From UBA7803 sp036381275 (lineage in GTDB: Bacteria; Pseudomonadota; Gammaproteobacteria; Pseudomonadales; Azotimanducaceae), in contig DASVDC010000041.1 in NCBI GenBank assembly GCA_036381275.1, forward strand, positions 46,020-110,019: a stretch of 64,000 bases of DNA. The letters are read 5' to 3'. Below, in pieces: positions 34,066 through 42,924 of this stretch (position 1 is its first letter; every line of letters begins with the position of its first letter). Below the pieces are notes generated by a model, which was not told the DNA's origin, searched no databases, and was given only the letters and a program-made list of their open reading frames with translations. Position numbers and translations under genes: made by a program.

Positions 34066-35235
34066 TCAGCGGCGGCAGAGCTCCGCCGCGAGGCTCGAGA
34101 TCGCCACGCCGCGCCGGCCCTGGCGAACCGGATTCCGGTCGTGACCGCTGGTCACGTAGCCGAGGGAGAGCCCGGTCGCGGGGTCCGCCCAGGCGAGCTG
34201 CCCGCCGGCGCCGTTGTGGCCGAAGGCTTCGGGCGAATTCGTCCGGCCGAAGCCTCGGAAATGCCGATCCTCGTCGCCGGCGACGATCAGGCCGAGCGCC
34301 CGGTTGGCGCGCTTGCGGTAGACGGGATCGGTCAGATCGCCGCTGCGGATCCGCCGCGCGCTCGCGAGCATCTCGTCCGACCAGACCCGGGGGCCCGCGA
34401 GGCGGCCGTGCAGCAACCCCTGGTAGAACAGTGCGAGCGCCGCGGCGTTCATGATGCCGCCCCCGCCCGGTACGCCGACCGCGCGGATCTCCGGCCGGTT
34501 GAAGCTCAGGATCGCTTCCTCGGTGACTTCGGTCACCGGCGGCTCCGGCACGCCCATCCGGGCGTAATCGGCGGAGGTGAGCGGCTCACCGGAGTGCACG
34601 CACGGCACCACGCGGAAGTTCTCCGCTTCCGGCAGTCCGACGTAGCAATCGTCGAGACCGAGGGGCTCGATCACCCGTTCCCGCAGGAACTCGCGGAAGT
34701 CGGTGCCGCTGCGGCGCTCGATCAGCTCGGCGATCACCCACATCGACGCGGTCGGGTGGTACTCGAATCGGCTGCCGGGCTCCCAGGTGAGGCGCCACTG
34801 CGCGAAGCGCGCGAGGCGCCGCTCGCGGTCGAGCCACTCGAGCGGCCGGAACGGCGCCTGCGGGAAGCCGCAGGTGTGGGTGAAGAGCTGCCCGACCGTG
34901 ACCACGTCCTTACCGTTGCTGCCGAACTCCGGAATGATGTCGGCGACGCGCTCGCTCTCGTCGAGCTTGCCCTCCTGCATCAGGATCCACGCCGCCGACG
35001 AGGTGAACGCCTTGGTCGCCGAGAACACGCAGAACAGGCTGTCGACGCCCGCATCGCCGAAGGTCTCGCAGAACACCAGACGCCGGTCGCGGGCCACCGC
35101 GACCTGCACCGCCGGCAGACGCCCCTCGTCGACCTCCCGCCGCGCCCGCTCGACCAGCGCGATCACCCGATCCGGGTTCAGCCCGGCCGCCTCGGCGTTG
35201 GCCAGCTTGTCATCCGACACCGCACGCGTCGTCAT
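34066..35235 (-). CDS. Serine hydrolase of the beta-lactamase class C/esterase family
   Basis: 389 residues from ATG 35235, which has GGGAGG 5 nt upstream. The SxxK motif is FSATKAFTS (nucleophile Ser, general base Lys), and a Tyr motif follows in FEYHPTASMW; the later GHNGAGGQLAW takes the place of the KTG box. There is no signal peptide, so it is probably a cytoplasmic esterase like EstB rather than an antibiotic-destroying enzyme. The natural substrate is unknown. It is divergent from the cysteine synthase-like gene. Confidence 0.88.
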   Translation of the reverse strand: MTTRAVSDDKLANAEAAGLNPDRVIALVERARREVDEGRLPAVQVAVARDRRLVFCETFGDAGVDSLFCVFSATKAFTSSAAWILMQEGKLDESERVADIIPEFGSNGKDVVTVGQLFTHTCGFPQAPFRPLEWLDRERRLARFAQWRLTWEPGSRFEYHPTASMWVIAELIERRSGTDFREFLRERVIEPLGLDDCYVGLPEAENFRVVPCVHSGEPLTSADYARMGVPEPPVTEVTEEAILSFNRPEIRAVGVPGGGGIMNAAALALFYQGLLHGRLAGPRVWSDEMLASARRIRSGDLTDPVYRKRANRALGLIVAGDEDRHFRGFGRTNSPEAFGHNGAGGQLAWADPATGLSLGYVTSGHDRNPVRQGRRGVAISSLAAELCRR

Positions 35236-35342
35236 CGCGCCTCCCGTCCCGTTCGTATCGATGGATCCGATGATTGCACCGACGCGTTGGTCAGGCAAAC
35301 GGCGCGAAGTAGAATGCGCCTTTACCGGATCGAGGAGACGAC

Positions 35343-36326
35343 ATGGAGCTTCGTGAGGGCTTCGACGGCACCATCGGCGACACGCCGCTGATCCGGCTCA
35401 CGAAGCTGTCGGCGGAAACGCGCTGCGAGATCCTCGGCAAGGCCGAGTTCCTGAACCCGGGGGGCTCGGTGAAGGACCGCGCGGCGCTGTGGATGGTGCG
35501 CGAGCACGAGCGGGCCGGCAATCTGAAGCCCGGCGGCATTGTCGTGGAGGGCACCGCCGGCAACACCGGGATCGGTCTGGTGCACGTCTGCAACGCGCGC
35601 GGCTACCGCTGCGTGATCTACATGCCGGACAACCAGTCCCAGGAGAAGGTCACGCTGCTCGAGACCCTGGGCGCGGAGGTCCGCCAGGTGCCGACGGTGC
35701 CGTACCGCGATCCGATGAACTACCAGAAGCAGGCGGGCCGCTACGCGGCGTCGCTGCCGAACGCGGTCTGGGCGAATCAGTTCGACAACCTCGCGAATCG
35801 CCAGGCGCACTACGAATCCACCGGCCCGGAGATCTGGCGGCAGACCGCCGGCAAGGTCGATGCGTTCGTCGCCGCCACCGGAACCGGCGGCACGCTCGCC
35901 GGCGTCGCGCGATTTCTCAAGGAACAGCGGCCGGACGTGCGCATCGTGCTGGCCGACCCGATGGGCAGCGCGCTGTACAACTGGGTGAAGACCGGCGAAG
36001 CGACGATGAGCCCGGGCCCGTCGATCACCGAGGGTATCGGCAACTCCCGCATCACCGAGAACCTGGCCGGCACGCCGATCGATGACGCGGTGCAGATCAC
36101 CGACCAGGCCATGGTCGACATGGTCTACCGGATGATGCGGGAGGAAGGCTGGTTCTTCGGCTCCAGCACCGGCATCAACCTGTGCGCGGCGGTGGAGACG
36201 GCACGCCGCCTCGGGCCTGGCCACACGATCGTCACGGTGCTCTGCGACGGCGGCAGCCGCTACCAGTCGCGGCTGTTCAATCCGGAGTTCCTCGCGGCGA
36301 AGGGGCTCAGAGTGCCTTCGGACTGA
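35343..36326 (+). CDS. PLP-dependent cysteine synthase family protein
   Basis: 327 residues. The PLP lysine is in NPGGSVKDRAA; EGTAGNTGIGL is the substrate-binding loop and ATGTGGTLAGVA the phosphate-binding loop. It should make L-cysteine from O-acetylserine and sulfide or a related beta-replacement product. An insertion around residues 120-150 (YRDPMNYQKQAGRYAASLPN) is typical of a CysK/CBS-like branch rather than classical CysK, so I leave the symbol blank. ATG start, GAGGAGAC upstream. The 3' end overlaps the convergent STAS-like gene by 20 bp. Confidence 0.88.
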   Translation: MELREGFDGTIGDTPLIRLTKLSAETRCEILGKAEFLNPGGSVKDRAALWMVREHERAGNLKPGGIVVEGTAGNTGIGLVHVCNARGYRCVIYMPDNQSQEKVTLLETLGAEVRQVPTVPYRDPMNYQKQAGRYAASLPNAVWANQFDNLANRQAHYESTGPEIWRQTAGKVDAFVAATGTGGTLAGVARFLKEQRPDVRIVLADPMGSALYNWVKTGEATMSPGPSITEGIGNSRITENLAGTPIDDAVQITDQAMVDMVYRMMREEGWFFGSSTGINLCAAVETARRLGPGHTIVTVLCDGGSRYQSRLFNPEFLAAKGLRVPSD

Positions 36327-36744
36327 AGATCCCGGCTTCCGGGCCGATCGCCAGGGCTTCGGGACAGGCAAGCCAGCGGCGCGCGTCATCGGCGGCGCGA
36401 AACACCCGCACCCGTTCCAGCCGCTCGTCGATGAACGCTTCGAACACCCGGCTCATTCCGAACAGCACGTCCCGGGAGGCGACGACGGCGATCGCGCGCA
36501 GTCGCACGGCGGCAGCGAGCCGGCCAACCGCATCGGCCACCTGCCGCAACTGTCCGGCTTCGGGCACCGAAGTCATTTCGGTCAGATCGAGCAGCACGTC
36601 GAGCTGCTCGGGCAGGTCGGCGTCCGCCTCGAGCCGGGCGAAGTGCTCCATCACGTCGGGCAGGTTCACCGGACCGACACATCGGGTCTCGATGAATCCC
36701 TTGGAACGGTCCAGCCGATACGTCACGCGATCCGAGCACTGCAT
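36307..36744 (-). CDS. STAS/SpoIIAA-like domain protein
   Basis: 145 residues from ATG 36744, which has GGGAGGAG upstream. The pattern (YRLDRSKGFIETRCVGPVNL, LDVLLDLTEMTS, IAVVASRDVLFGMSRVFEAF) fits the SpoIIAA-like/STAS fold with alternating strands and helices; no obvious phosphorylatable Ser follows the usual motif. Such proteins may bind lipids or act as anti-anti-sigma-like switches; here the role is unknown. It follows the enoyl-CoA hydratase gene by 14 bp and may be cotranscribed. Confidence 0.75.
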   Translation of the reverse strand: MQCSDRVTYRLDRSKGFIETRCVGPVNLPDVMEHFARLEADADLPEQLDVLLDLTEMTSVPEAGQLRQVADAVGRLAAAVRLRAIAVVASRDVLFGMSRVFEAFIDERLERVRVFRAADDARRWLACPEALAIGPEAGIFSPKAL

Positions 36745-36758
36745 CCGGCGCTCCTCCC

Positions 36759-37604
36759 TCACCGCCCGTGGAACACCGGCGTCCGCTTCTCGACGAACGC
36801 CTTCGCCGCTTCCCGATGATCTTCCGTCAGCCCCGTGTGCACGTGGTGCGTCGCCTCGAGGTCCAGGCACTCGAGCACGTCGGCGCCCGTCGCCGCGCGG
36901 TTCAGGTTCTCCTTCATGTAGCGGTACGCGACCGGCGGCCCGTCGGCGAGGCGCCGGGCGAGCGCCATCGTCGCGGCCTCGAGCTCCGCGGCCGGCACCA
37001 CCTGATTAGCGATGCCGAGGCGCAGGCATTCCTCGGCGGACACCCGGTCGGAGAGGTAGTAGATCTCGCGCGCCTTGCAGGTACCGACGATCTGCGTCAG
37101 GAAGAACGTGCCGCCGTAGTCACCGCTGAAGCCGACCCGGGCGAACGCCGAGGTGATGAAGGCCGTGTCCGCCATGATCCGGAGGTCCGCCGCCAGCGCC
37201 AGCGACAGGCCCGCGCCGGCGGCCGGGCCCGGCAGGCTCGCGATCACCGGCTTCGGCATCAGGAACATGCGTCCGGCGGTAGCGCGCTGATTGAGCCTTT
37301 GCGCGTGGATGCGCTCGTCCAGCGTCGCCGCCGCCCCGGCGGTGCTGCCGGCGTCGCCGCGCCCCGCCATGCCCTTCACGTCGCCGCCCGCGCAGAACGC
37401 GCCGCCGGCGCCGGTCAGCACCACGCAGCGTACGCTCGGCGAGCGTTCCGCGTAGTCGAGCGCCCGCGCGAGGCCCGCGTTCATGTCGGCGGACATCGCG
37501 TTGCGCGCCTCGGGCCGGTTCAACGTGAGCACGGCGATGCCGTCCTCCTCCCAGGCGAGCAGGTGATCGCTCGCGATCCCGGTTTCGATGGTGACTCGGC
37601 TCAT
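36759..37604 (-). CDS. Enoyl-CoA hydratase/isomerase family protein
   Basis: 281 residues from ATG 37604 (GGAG 5 nt upstream). The crotonase fold is shown by LNRPEARNAMS, GAGGAFCAGGDVKGM (oxyanion hole and CoA binding) and PGPAAGAGLSLALAADLRIM. The Glu of the second catalytic position is present in CKAREIYYLSDRVSA, but the first (rat Glu144 equivalent) is not obvious in RVGFSGDYGGTFFL, as in other VGFSGDxGG-type members. It may therefore be an isomerase or another crotonase-type enzyme. It is divergent from the Ldh-family gene. Confidence 0.88.
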   Translation of the reverse strand: MSRVTIETGIASDHLLAWEEDGIAVLTLNRPEARNAMSADMNAGLARALDYAERSPSVRCVVLTGAGGAFCAGGDVKGMAGRGDAGSTAGAAATLDERIHAQRLNQRATAGRMFLMPKPVIASLPGPAAGAGLSLALAADLRIMADTAFITSAFARVGFSGDYGGTFFLTQIVGTCKAREIYYLSDRVSAEECLRLGIANQVVPAAELEAATMALARRLADGPPVAYRYMKENLNRAATGADVLECLDLEATHHVHTGLTEDHREAAKAFVEKRTPVFHGR

Positions 37605-37671
37605 GGCTCTCCGTGGCCTCCCCGCACGCGTGATGGGGTAATCTAACAGAAACGGCGGGGAGCAGGTTTCC

Positions 37672-38736
37672 ATGCTGATCGATCAGCACAGGCTCATGGA
37701 GCTGGTGACGCGCATCTTCGTCGCCTGCGGCAGCGGCGAGGCGGAAGCGCGCGAGACCGCGGCGCACCTGGTGACCGCCAACCTGAAGGGACACGACAGC
37801 CACGGCGTCGGCATGGTCCCCGCCTACGTGAACAACCTCCGCACCGGCCGGCTGAATCCGGCCGCGCACGCGCAGGTGATCCGGGATCAGGGCGCGGTGC
37901 TGCTGATCGACGGCGGCATGGGCTTCGGCCAGGTGGTCGGCCGCGAGGCCACCGAGCTCGCGCTGGCGCGGGTCGCCGAGACCGGCGTGGTCTGCGCCGG
38001 CGTGCGCAACTGCCATCACCTCGGCCGCATCGGCACCTACGGCGAGCTCTGCGGCGAAGCGGGCATGGTCTCCGTGCACTTCGTCAACGTGGTCGGCCAC
38101 CCGCCGCAGGTTTCACCGTACGGCGGCCGCGAGCGGCGCATGACCACCAACCCGTTCTGCTGCGTCGTCCCGCGGGCGGACCACGAGCCGATCGTGCTCG
38201 ACATGGCCACCAGCGCGATCGCGCTCGGCAAGGTGCGGGTCGCCTGGATGAAGGGCGAGCCGGTGCCGGACGGCGCGCTCGTGGATCACGAGGGGATGCC
38301 GACCAACGACCCGAAGGTGATGTTCGAGGAGCCGTTCGGCGCGCTCGGCCCGTTCGGTCTGCACAAGGGCTACGGCCTCGCGGTGATGTGCGAGCTGCTC
38401 GGCGGCGCGCTGGCGGGCGAATGGACCGCGCAGCCGGGGAACCCGCGCGAGAACACCATCGTCAACCACATGCTGATGTTCGTGCTCGACCCGAACGCGT
38501 TCGGCGGGCTCGAGCGCTTCCGCTCGGAGGTCGAGGCGATGGTGGACTATCTGCACGACACCACGCCGGCGCGCGGCTTCGACCGGGTGCGGATTCCCGG
38601 CGAGCCGGAGCAGGAGAGCCGCGCCGAGCGCAGCGTCCAGGGCGTTCCGATCGACGACAACACCTGGTCCGGCATCCTGAAGGCGGCGGAGGTGGCGGGT
38701 CTCGGCGACGCCGAGATCGCGCGCTGGCTGCCGTGA
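37672..38736 (+). CDS. Ldh family (type II malate/L-lactate/ureidoglycolate) dehydrogenase
   Basis: 354 residues. The family signature is GHDSHGVGMVPAYVNNL, the catalytic His lies in NCHHLGRIGTYG, and LDMATSAIALGKVRVA and GPFGLHKGYGLAVMCELL form the unusual NAD-binding fold. It reduces a 2-keto acid or oxidises a 2-hydroxy acid with NAD(P). The exact substrate (malate, lactate, ureidoglycolate or sulfolactate) is not decided. The ATG is preceded by GGGAGCAGG. It stands alone on the plus strand, opposite the enoyl-CoA hydratase gene. Confidence 0.9.
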   Translation: MLIDQHRLMELVTRIFVACGSGEAEARETAAHLVTANLKGHDSHGVGMVPAYVNNLRTGRLNPAAHAQVIRDQGAVLLIDGGMGFGQVVGREATELALARVAETGVVCAGVRNCHHLGRIGTYGELCGEAGMVSVHFVNVVGHPPQVSPYGGRERRMTTNPFCCVVPRADHEPIVLDMATSAIALGKVRVAWMKGEPVPDGALVDHEGMPTNDPKVMFEEPFGALGPFGLHKGYGLAVMCELLGGALAGEWTAQPGNPRENTIVNHMLMFVLDPNAFGGLERFRSEVEAMVDYLHDTTPARGFDRVRIPGEPEQESRAERSVQGVPIDDNTWSGILKAAEVAGLGDAEIARWLP

Positions 38737-38855
38737 GCGGCGGACCGCGGCGCACGCTGCGCGGGGCCGGGTGGCGGTGGACCTTCCGCGCCGCTTGGGG
38801 TTAACTTCGCGTCTCCTGAGCCCAGCCCAAGCGACCGCCTCGAGCAGAGTAGCCG

Positions 38856-39263
38856 TTGACTGCAAGCGACATCAAACGCGCCGGCCTCAAGGTCACGCTT
38901 CCCCGCCTCAAGGTTCTCGAGGTGCTGCAGCACGCGAATCCGCATCACCTGAGCGCCGAAGACGTGTACAAGGCGCTGCTCGACACCGACGACTCGGTGG
39001 GGCTCGCGACCGTCTATCGGGTGCTGACGCAGTTCGAGGCCGCCGGCATCGTGCAGCGGCACAACTTCGCCGACGGCCACGCGGTGTACGAGCTGGCCCC
39101 CGAGGAGCACCACGACCACATGGTCGACGTCGACACCGGTCAGGTGATCGAGTTCGTCAACGAGCGCATCGAGAAGCTGCAGCACGAGATCGCGCACGAG
39201 CACGGCTTCGAGCTGGTCGACCACGCGCTGGTCCTGTACGTCCGCAAGCGCAACAAGAAGTGA
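38856..39263 (+). CDS. fur: Ferric uptake regulator Fur
   Basis: 135 residues, TTG start (TTGACTGCAAGCGAC); no ATG is available without losing the N-terminal helix. The winged helix (LSAEDVYKALLDTDDSVGLATVYRVL) and metal-binding His-rich part (HNFADGHAVYEL, EEHHDHMVDVDTGQV) are clear. The usual CxxC structural zinc site is absent: the corresponding position reads HHDHMVDVDTG. Fur represses iron uptake genes when Fe2+ is plentiful. A Fur box lies just downstream, before feoA. The 119 bp before the start show no clear Fur site. Confidence 0.93.
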   Translation: MTASDIKRAGLKVTLPRLKVLEVLQHANPHHLSAEDVYKALLDTDDSVGLATVYRVLTQFEAAGIVQRHNFADGHAVYELAPEEHHDHMVDVDTGQVIEFVNERIEKLQHEIAHEHGFELVDHALVLYVRKRNKK

Positions 39264-39315
39264 CGGCGTGGCCGGCGTGACGCCTGTCTCACCACGCGGC
39301 GCCGCCGATTGCAAA

Positions 39316-39330
39316 TGAGAATGATTTCCA
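39316..39330. promoter_or_regulatory. Fur box upstream of feoAB
   Basis: TGAGAATGATTTCCA matches the 7-1-7 Fur consensus TGATAATNATTATCA at about 11-12 of 14 informative positions. It lies 37 bp before the feoA ATG in an AT-rich island (AAATGAGAATGATTTCCATT), which stands out in this GC-rich window and probably covers the promoter. Confidence 0.8.
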
Positions 39331-39366
39331 TTTAAATGACGGCCTGATCCAGCGCTTCGGAGTGGC

Positions 39367-39597
39367 ATGTACATCTCGCTGTCGGAGCTCCGTGTGGGCG
39401 ACGCGGCCCGGGTAGCGGGCTACGCCGACGATTCTCCCTATGCCGCGCAACTGATGCGCCTCGGCCTGATTCCCGGCACGGGCCTCGAGGTGCGCCGGGT
39501 CGCGCCGCTGGGCGACCCGATCGAAATCCGCTTCCGCGGCTTCTCGCTGGCGCTGCGGCCCCGCGAAGCCGCCTGTCTGCTGCTCCACCCCGCATGA
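39367..39597 (+). CDS. feoA: Ferrous iron transport protein A
   Basis: 76 residues, the standard small SH3-like FeoA: LSELRVGDAARVAGY, then QLMRLGLIPGTGLEVRRVAP and a final IEIRFRGFSLALRPREA. It is a cytoplasmic partner of FeoB. The gene ends with ATGA overlapping the feoB start, so the two are coupled. No feoC follows feoB. Confidence 0.94.
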   Translation: MYISLSELRVGDAARVAGYADDSPYAAQLMRLGLIPGTGLEVRRVAPLGDPIEIRFRGFSLALRPREAACLLLHPA

Positions 39598-41684
39598 CCG
39601 TACTCGCGCTGGTCGGCAACCCCAACTGCGGCAAGACCACGCTGTTCAACGCGCTGACCGGCGCCCGCCAGCGCGTCGGCAACTGGCCGGGGGTCACGGT
39701 CGAGCGCAAGACCGGGCACTACGCGCACGGCGGTGAGCGGGTGGACGTGGTGGACCTGCCGGGCGCGTACAGCCTGAGCCCGGTCAGCGGCGCGCTGGAC
39801 GAAGCGATCGCGCGCGACTACCTCGGCGGCCGCACCGCCGAGCCGCCGCCGGACGTCATCGTCAACGTGATCGACGCCGCGAGCCTCGCGCGCGGCCTGT
39901 ACCTCACCACCGAGCTGCTCGAGCGATCGACGCCGATCGTGGTGGCGCTCAACATGGTGGACGTCGCCGACCGCCACGGGCTGCACATCGACGCGTTCCG
40001 GCTCGCGAGCGAGCTCGGCTGCCCGGTGGTACCGGTCGTCGCGAGCCGCGGCGAAGGCATCGGCGCGCTGAAGGATGCGGTGGACGCGCTGCGCGCCGCG
40101 CCGGCGCGTGCGCCGCGCCCGCGGCTGGGCGAGCCCGAGGCCCGCTACGCCTGGATCGACGCACTGCTCGGCCGCGTGATGCACGTGACGCCGATCCGCC
40201 GCACTTTGACCGATCGGATCGACGCGGTGGTGCTGAACCGCTTCCTCGCGTTCCCGATCTTCCTCGGCGTGATGTATCTGATGTTCCTGTTCTCGATCAA
40301 CGTCGGCTCGGCGTTCATCGACTTCTTCGATCTGCTCGGCGCGGTGCTGTTCGTCGAGGGGCCGCGCCAGCTCCTGTCCGCCGCCGGTCTGCCCGGCTGG
40401 CTGGTGGCGTTTCTCGCCGACGGTGTCGGCGGCGGCGTGCAGCTCGTCGGCACGTTCATCCCGGTGATCGGTGCGCTGTTCCTGGCGCTGTCCTTTCTCG
40501 AGGACACGGGCTACATGGGCCGGGTCGCGTTCATCGTCGACCGCCTGCTCCGGCGCCTCGGGCTGCCCGGCAAGTCGTTCGTGCCGCTGGTCGTCGGCTT
40601 CGGCTGCAACGTGCCGGCGGTGATGGCGACCCGGACGCTGGACAACCAGCCGGACCGGATCCTGACGACGATCATGGCGCCGTACATGTCCTGCGGCGCG
40701 CGGCTCACGGTCTACGCGCTGTTCGCGGCGGCGTTCTTCAGCTCGAGCGGCCAGAACGTGGTGTTCGGCCTGTACGTCATCGGCATCGCGGTCGCCGTGC
40801 TGTCGGCGCTGCTGGTACGCCGCTACCTGATCCGGTCGCCGAAGAGCCCGCTCCTGCTGGAGCTGCCCGCGTACCATCTGCCGACCCTGAAGGGGCTGCT
40901 GCTGCAGACCTGGCAGCGGCTGAAGGGCTTCGTGCTGCGCGCCGGCAAGGCCATCGTGCTGGTCGTGGTGGTGCTGAACACCGTGAACACCGTCGGCGTC
41001 GACGGCAGCCTCGGCAACGAGAACACCGAGCGCTCACTCCTCTCCGCGATCGGGCGGAGCATCACGCCGCTGTTCGAGCCGATGGGCCTGCGCGAGGAGA
41101 ACTGGCCGGCGACGGTCGGCATCTTCACCGGCATCTTCGCGAAGGAAGTCGTGGTCGGGACCCTCGATGCGCTGTACGCGCAGGACGCGCCCGAGGAAGA
41201 GCCGGATCTGTGGGCGACCGTGCAGGCCGCGTTCCGGAGCGTCCCGGAGAACCTGGCCGCGATCGGTGATCAGCTCACCGACCCGCTCGGACTCGGCGAC
41301 GTCTCGGATGCCGAGCAGGTCACGGCCGAGCAGGGCGTGGCGACGGGCACGCTGGCGGCGATGCGGAGCCTGTTCGGCGGCGGTCTCGCCGCGTTCTGCT
41401 ACCTGCTGTTCGTGCTGCTGTACATGCCCTGCGTCGCGACGATCGGCGTGATCTACAAGGAACAGGGGCCGTTCTGGGCGGTCTTCAGCGTGGCGTGGTC
41501 GCTGGTGATCGGCTACGCGGCCGCCGTGCTGGTCTATCAGCTCGGCACCTTCGCGGCGGCGCCGGCCGAATCGCTCGGCTGGTGCGCGTTCGTGCTGGCG
41601 CTGGTGGCGGCGACCTTCACGGCGCTGGTCCGCTTCGGCCGGCGCCGCAGCGAGCGGCTGATCCCGCTGGTCTCGCTCGACTGA
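39594..41684 (+). CDS. feoB: Ferrous iron transporter FeoB
   Basis: 696 residues. The N-terminal G domain has G1 GNPNCGKTTLFN, G3 DLPGAYSLSP and G4 LNMVDVAD. The membrane half contains two gate-like segments: VVGFGCNVPAVMATRTL and LYMPCVATIGV, with the Cys residues thought to handle Fe2+. It imports ferrous iron across the inner membrane. Regulation by Fur at 39316 is expected. It ends before a small GGCGCC hairpin (41693-41707) and then the ECF sigma operon. Confidence 0.95.
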   Translation: MTVLALVGNPNCGKTTLFNALTGARQRVGNWPGVTVERKTGHYAHGGERVDVVDLPGAYSLSPVSGALDEAIARDYLGGRTAEPPPDVIVNVIDAASLARGLYLTTELLERSTPIVVALNMVDVADRHGLHIDAFRLASELGCPVVPVVASRGEGIGALKDAVDALRAAPARAPRPRLGEPEARYAWIDALLGRVMHVTPIRRTLTDRIDAVVLNRFLAFPIFLGVMYLMFLFSINVGSAFIDFFDLLGAVLFVEGPRQLLSAAGLPGWLVAFLADGVGGGVQLVGTFIPVIGALFLALSFLEDTGYMGRVAFIVDRLLRRLGLPGKSFVPLVVGFGCNVPAVMATRTLDNQPDRILTTIMAPYMSCGARLTVYALFAAAFFSSSGQNVVFGLYVIGIAVAVLSALLVRRYLIRSPKSPLLLELPAYHLPTLKGLLLQTWQRLKGFVLRAGKAIVLVVVVLNTVNTVGVDGSLGNENTERSLLSAIGRSITPLFEPMGLREENWPATVGIFTGIFAKEVVVGTLDALYAQDAPEEEPDLWATVQAAFRSVPENLAAIGDQLTDPLGLGDVSDAEQVTAEQGVATGTLAAMRSLFGGGLAAFCYLLFVLLYMPCVATIGVIYKEQGPFWAVFSVAWSLVIGYAAAVLVYQLGTFAAAPAESLGWCAFVLALVAATFTALVRFGRRRSERLIPLVSLD

Positions 41685-41692
41685 GAACCGCT

Positions 41693-41707
41693 GGCGCCGA
41701 CGGCGCC
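41693..41707. terminator. Small hairpin after feoB
   Basis: GGCGCC-GAC-GGCGCC, 6-bp arms and a 3-nt loop, 9 bp after the feoB stop. It may help end the feo transcript before the sigma-factor promoter region. It is short and lacks a T-run. Confidence 0.35.
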
Positions 41708-41714
41708 GTGCCGC

Positions 41715-41734
41715 CAAACTTTCCCGCCCTCGCC
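41715..41734 (+). promoter_or_regulatory. Putative ECF-sigma promoter element
   Basis: CAAACTTTCCCGCCCTCGCC lies 35-54 bp before the sigma-factor ATG. A near-identical 21-nt block (CAAAGTTGCCCCGCCCTCGCC) occurs at 46685. An AACTTT-type -35 region upstream of an ECF gene suggests autoregulation. The -10 part (about CGACTGTAC at 41737) is only a guess. Confidence 0.45.
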
Positions 41735-41768
41735 CGCGACTGTACCGGTATGACGCCGGCGCCTCCGC

Positions 41769-42317
41769 ATGCTGACTGCCGCGACCGATGAGCAGCTCGT
41801 CGCCCGGGCCCTGAAGGGCTCCGGCCGCGCCTGGCGCGCGCTGGTGCGGCGCTACGAGCGTCGCATCTACAACTACGCGCTGCGCATGGTCGGGCACCCG
41901 GACGACGCGGCGGATCTGATGCAGGAGATCTTCATGGGCGTGTATCGGAACCTCGGCGGCTACCGCGGCGAGGCCGCGTTCCCGGCCTGGCTGTTCCGGA
42001 TCGCGAGCTTCCGCTGCACCGACTACCTGCGCCGGCGGCGGCCGCACGAGCCGTTCGACGAGCACAACGGCGACGCGCTGTCGCCGCACGAGCCGGAGCT
42101 GAGTCTGCTCGCCACGCACGCCAACCGGGACATCGCCGCGGCGCTCGCGCGCCTGCCGCCGGAACAGCGCCACGTCGTGGAGCTGAAGTTCTTCCAGGGC
42201 TTCACGTTCGAGGACATCGCGGCGCAGCTCGGCATTTCGCCGAACACCGCGAAGACCCGGCTGTACACCGCGCTCAGCAAGCTGCGGCACAACGAGGAGT
42301 TGAGAGATGCATTGTGA
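41769..42317 (+). CDS. ECF-type RNA polymerase sigma factor
   Basis: 182 residues. Region 2 reads YNYALRMVGHPDDAADLMQEIFMGVYRNL and the FPAWLFRIASFRCTDYLRRRR segment; region 4 is RLPPEQRHVVELKFFQGFTF and DIAAQLGISPNTAKTRLYTAL. It should direct RNA polymerase to a stress or envelope regulon. Its gene overlaps the anti-sigma gene by 11 bp, which fits tight coupling of the pair. A possible autoregulated promoter lies upstream. Confidence 0.93.
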   Translation: MLTAATDEQLVARALKGSGRAWRALVRRYERRIYNYALRMVGHPDDAADLMQEIFMGVYRNLGGYRGEAAFPAWLFRIASFRCTDYLRRRRPHEPFDEHNGDALSPHEPELSLLATHANRDIAAALARLPPEQRHVVELKFFQGFTFEDIAAQLGISPNTAKTRLYTALSKLRHNEELRDAL

Positions 42318-42924
42318 GGAAGCGCGTACGGCGCTGCTCGACGGCCTGGACCAGCCGGCATCCGCCGCGGATGCCGAGCTCGAGCGTCACCTCGACGGCT
42401 GCGCCGATTGCCGGGCCCTGCGCGAGGACATCCAGGCGATGCGGGCCCGCGCGCGGGTCTGGCACGATCTGGAACCGCCGCCCCGGCCCGCCGCCCCGCC
42501 CGATCCCGCGCGCCTCGTACCGCCGCCGGGGCTCGGCTGGCGGAACCTCCTGCAGCAGTGGCTGCCGCTCGCGGCGAGCAGCCTGGCGCTGCTGCTCGCG
42601 GTGGGCGCCTACCGACAGAACGACGCGGCGGCGCCCAACGAGGCGGCGCCGGCGGTCCCCGCGGCGGGAGACCCGCTGCTCGCGAACCCGGAGCTGCTGG
42701 ACTCCCCGGCGGCGCGGGCGGTGCTGGCCGCGAGCCGGCGGGAGCGGCAACGCGAGATGGAAGCGCTGGCCACGCTGCTGAAGGCGGAGCTGGATCGACA
42801 GAAGGCGCAGACCGAGGAGAGCCTCGAATACCTGCTGTCGTACCAGATCCGGAGCGCCCGCGAGCTCGACGCGCTGCGGGGCCGGCTGCTGCAGGCCGAC
42901 CTGCGCGCGACGGAGGCGCTGTAA
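42307..42924 (+). CDS. Membrane anti-sigma factor with zinc-finger (ZAS) domain
   Basis: 205 residues. The N-terminus MHCEEARTALLDGLD with ELERHLDGCADC gives the H-x(n)-HxxxCxxC zinc-binding anti-sigma motif. One transmembrane helix (WLPLAASSLALLLAVGAY) follows, then a charged coiled-coil tail in the periplasm (RERQREMEALATLLKAELDR). It should hold the cognate sigma factor inactive and release it on an envelope or redox signal. It shares its final base with the start of the next gene (TAATG). Confidence 0.88.
   Translation: MHCEEARTALLDGLDQPASAADAELERHLDGCADCRALREDIQAMRARARVWHDLEPPPRPAAPPDPARLVPPPGLGWRNLLQQWLPLAASSLALLLAVGAYRQNDAAAPNEAAPAVPAAGDPLLANPELLDSPAARAVLAASRRERQREMEALATLLKAELDRQKAQTEESLEYLLSYQIRSARELDALRGRLLQADLRATEAL

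Noticed and set aside
34066..35235. Antibiotic-resistance beta-lactamase
   Set aside because: Lacks a signal peptide and a KTG box; it fits the EstB-like esterase branch better.
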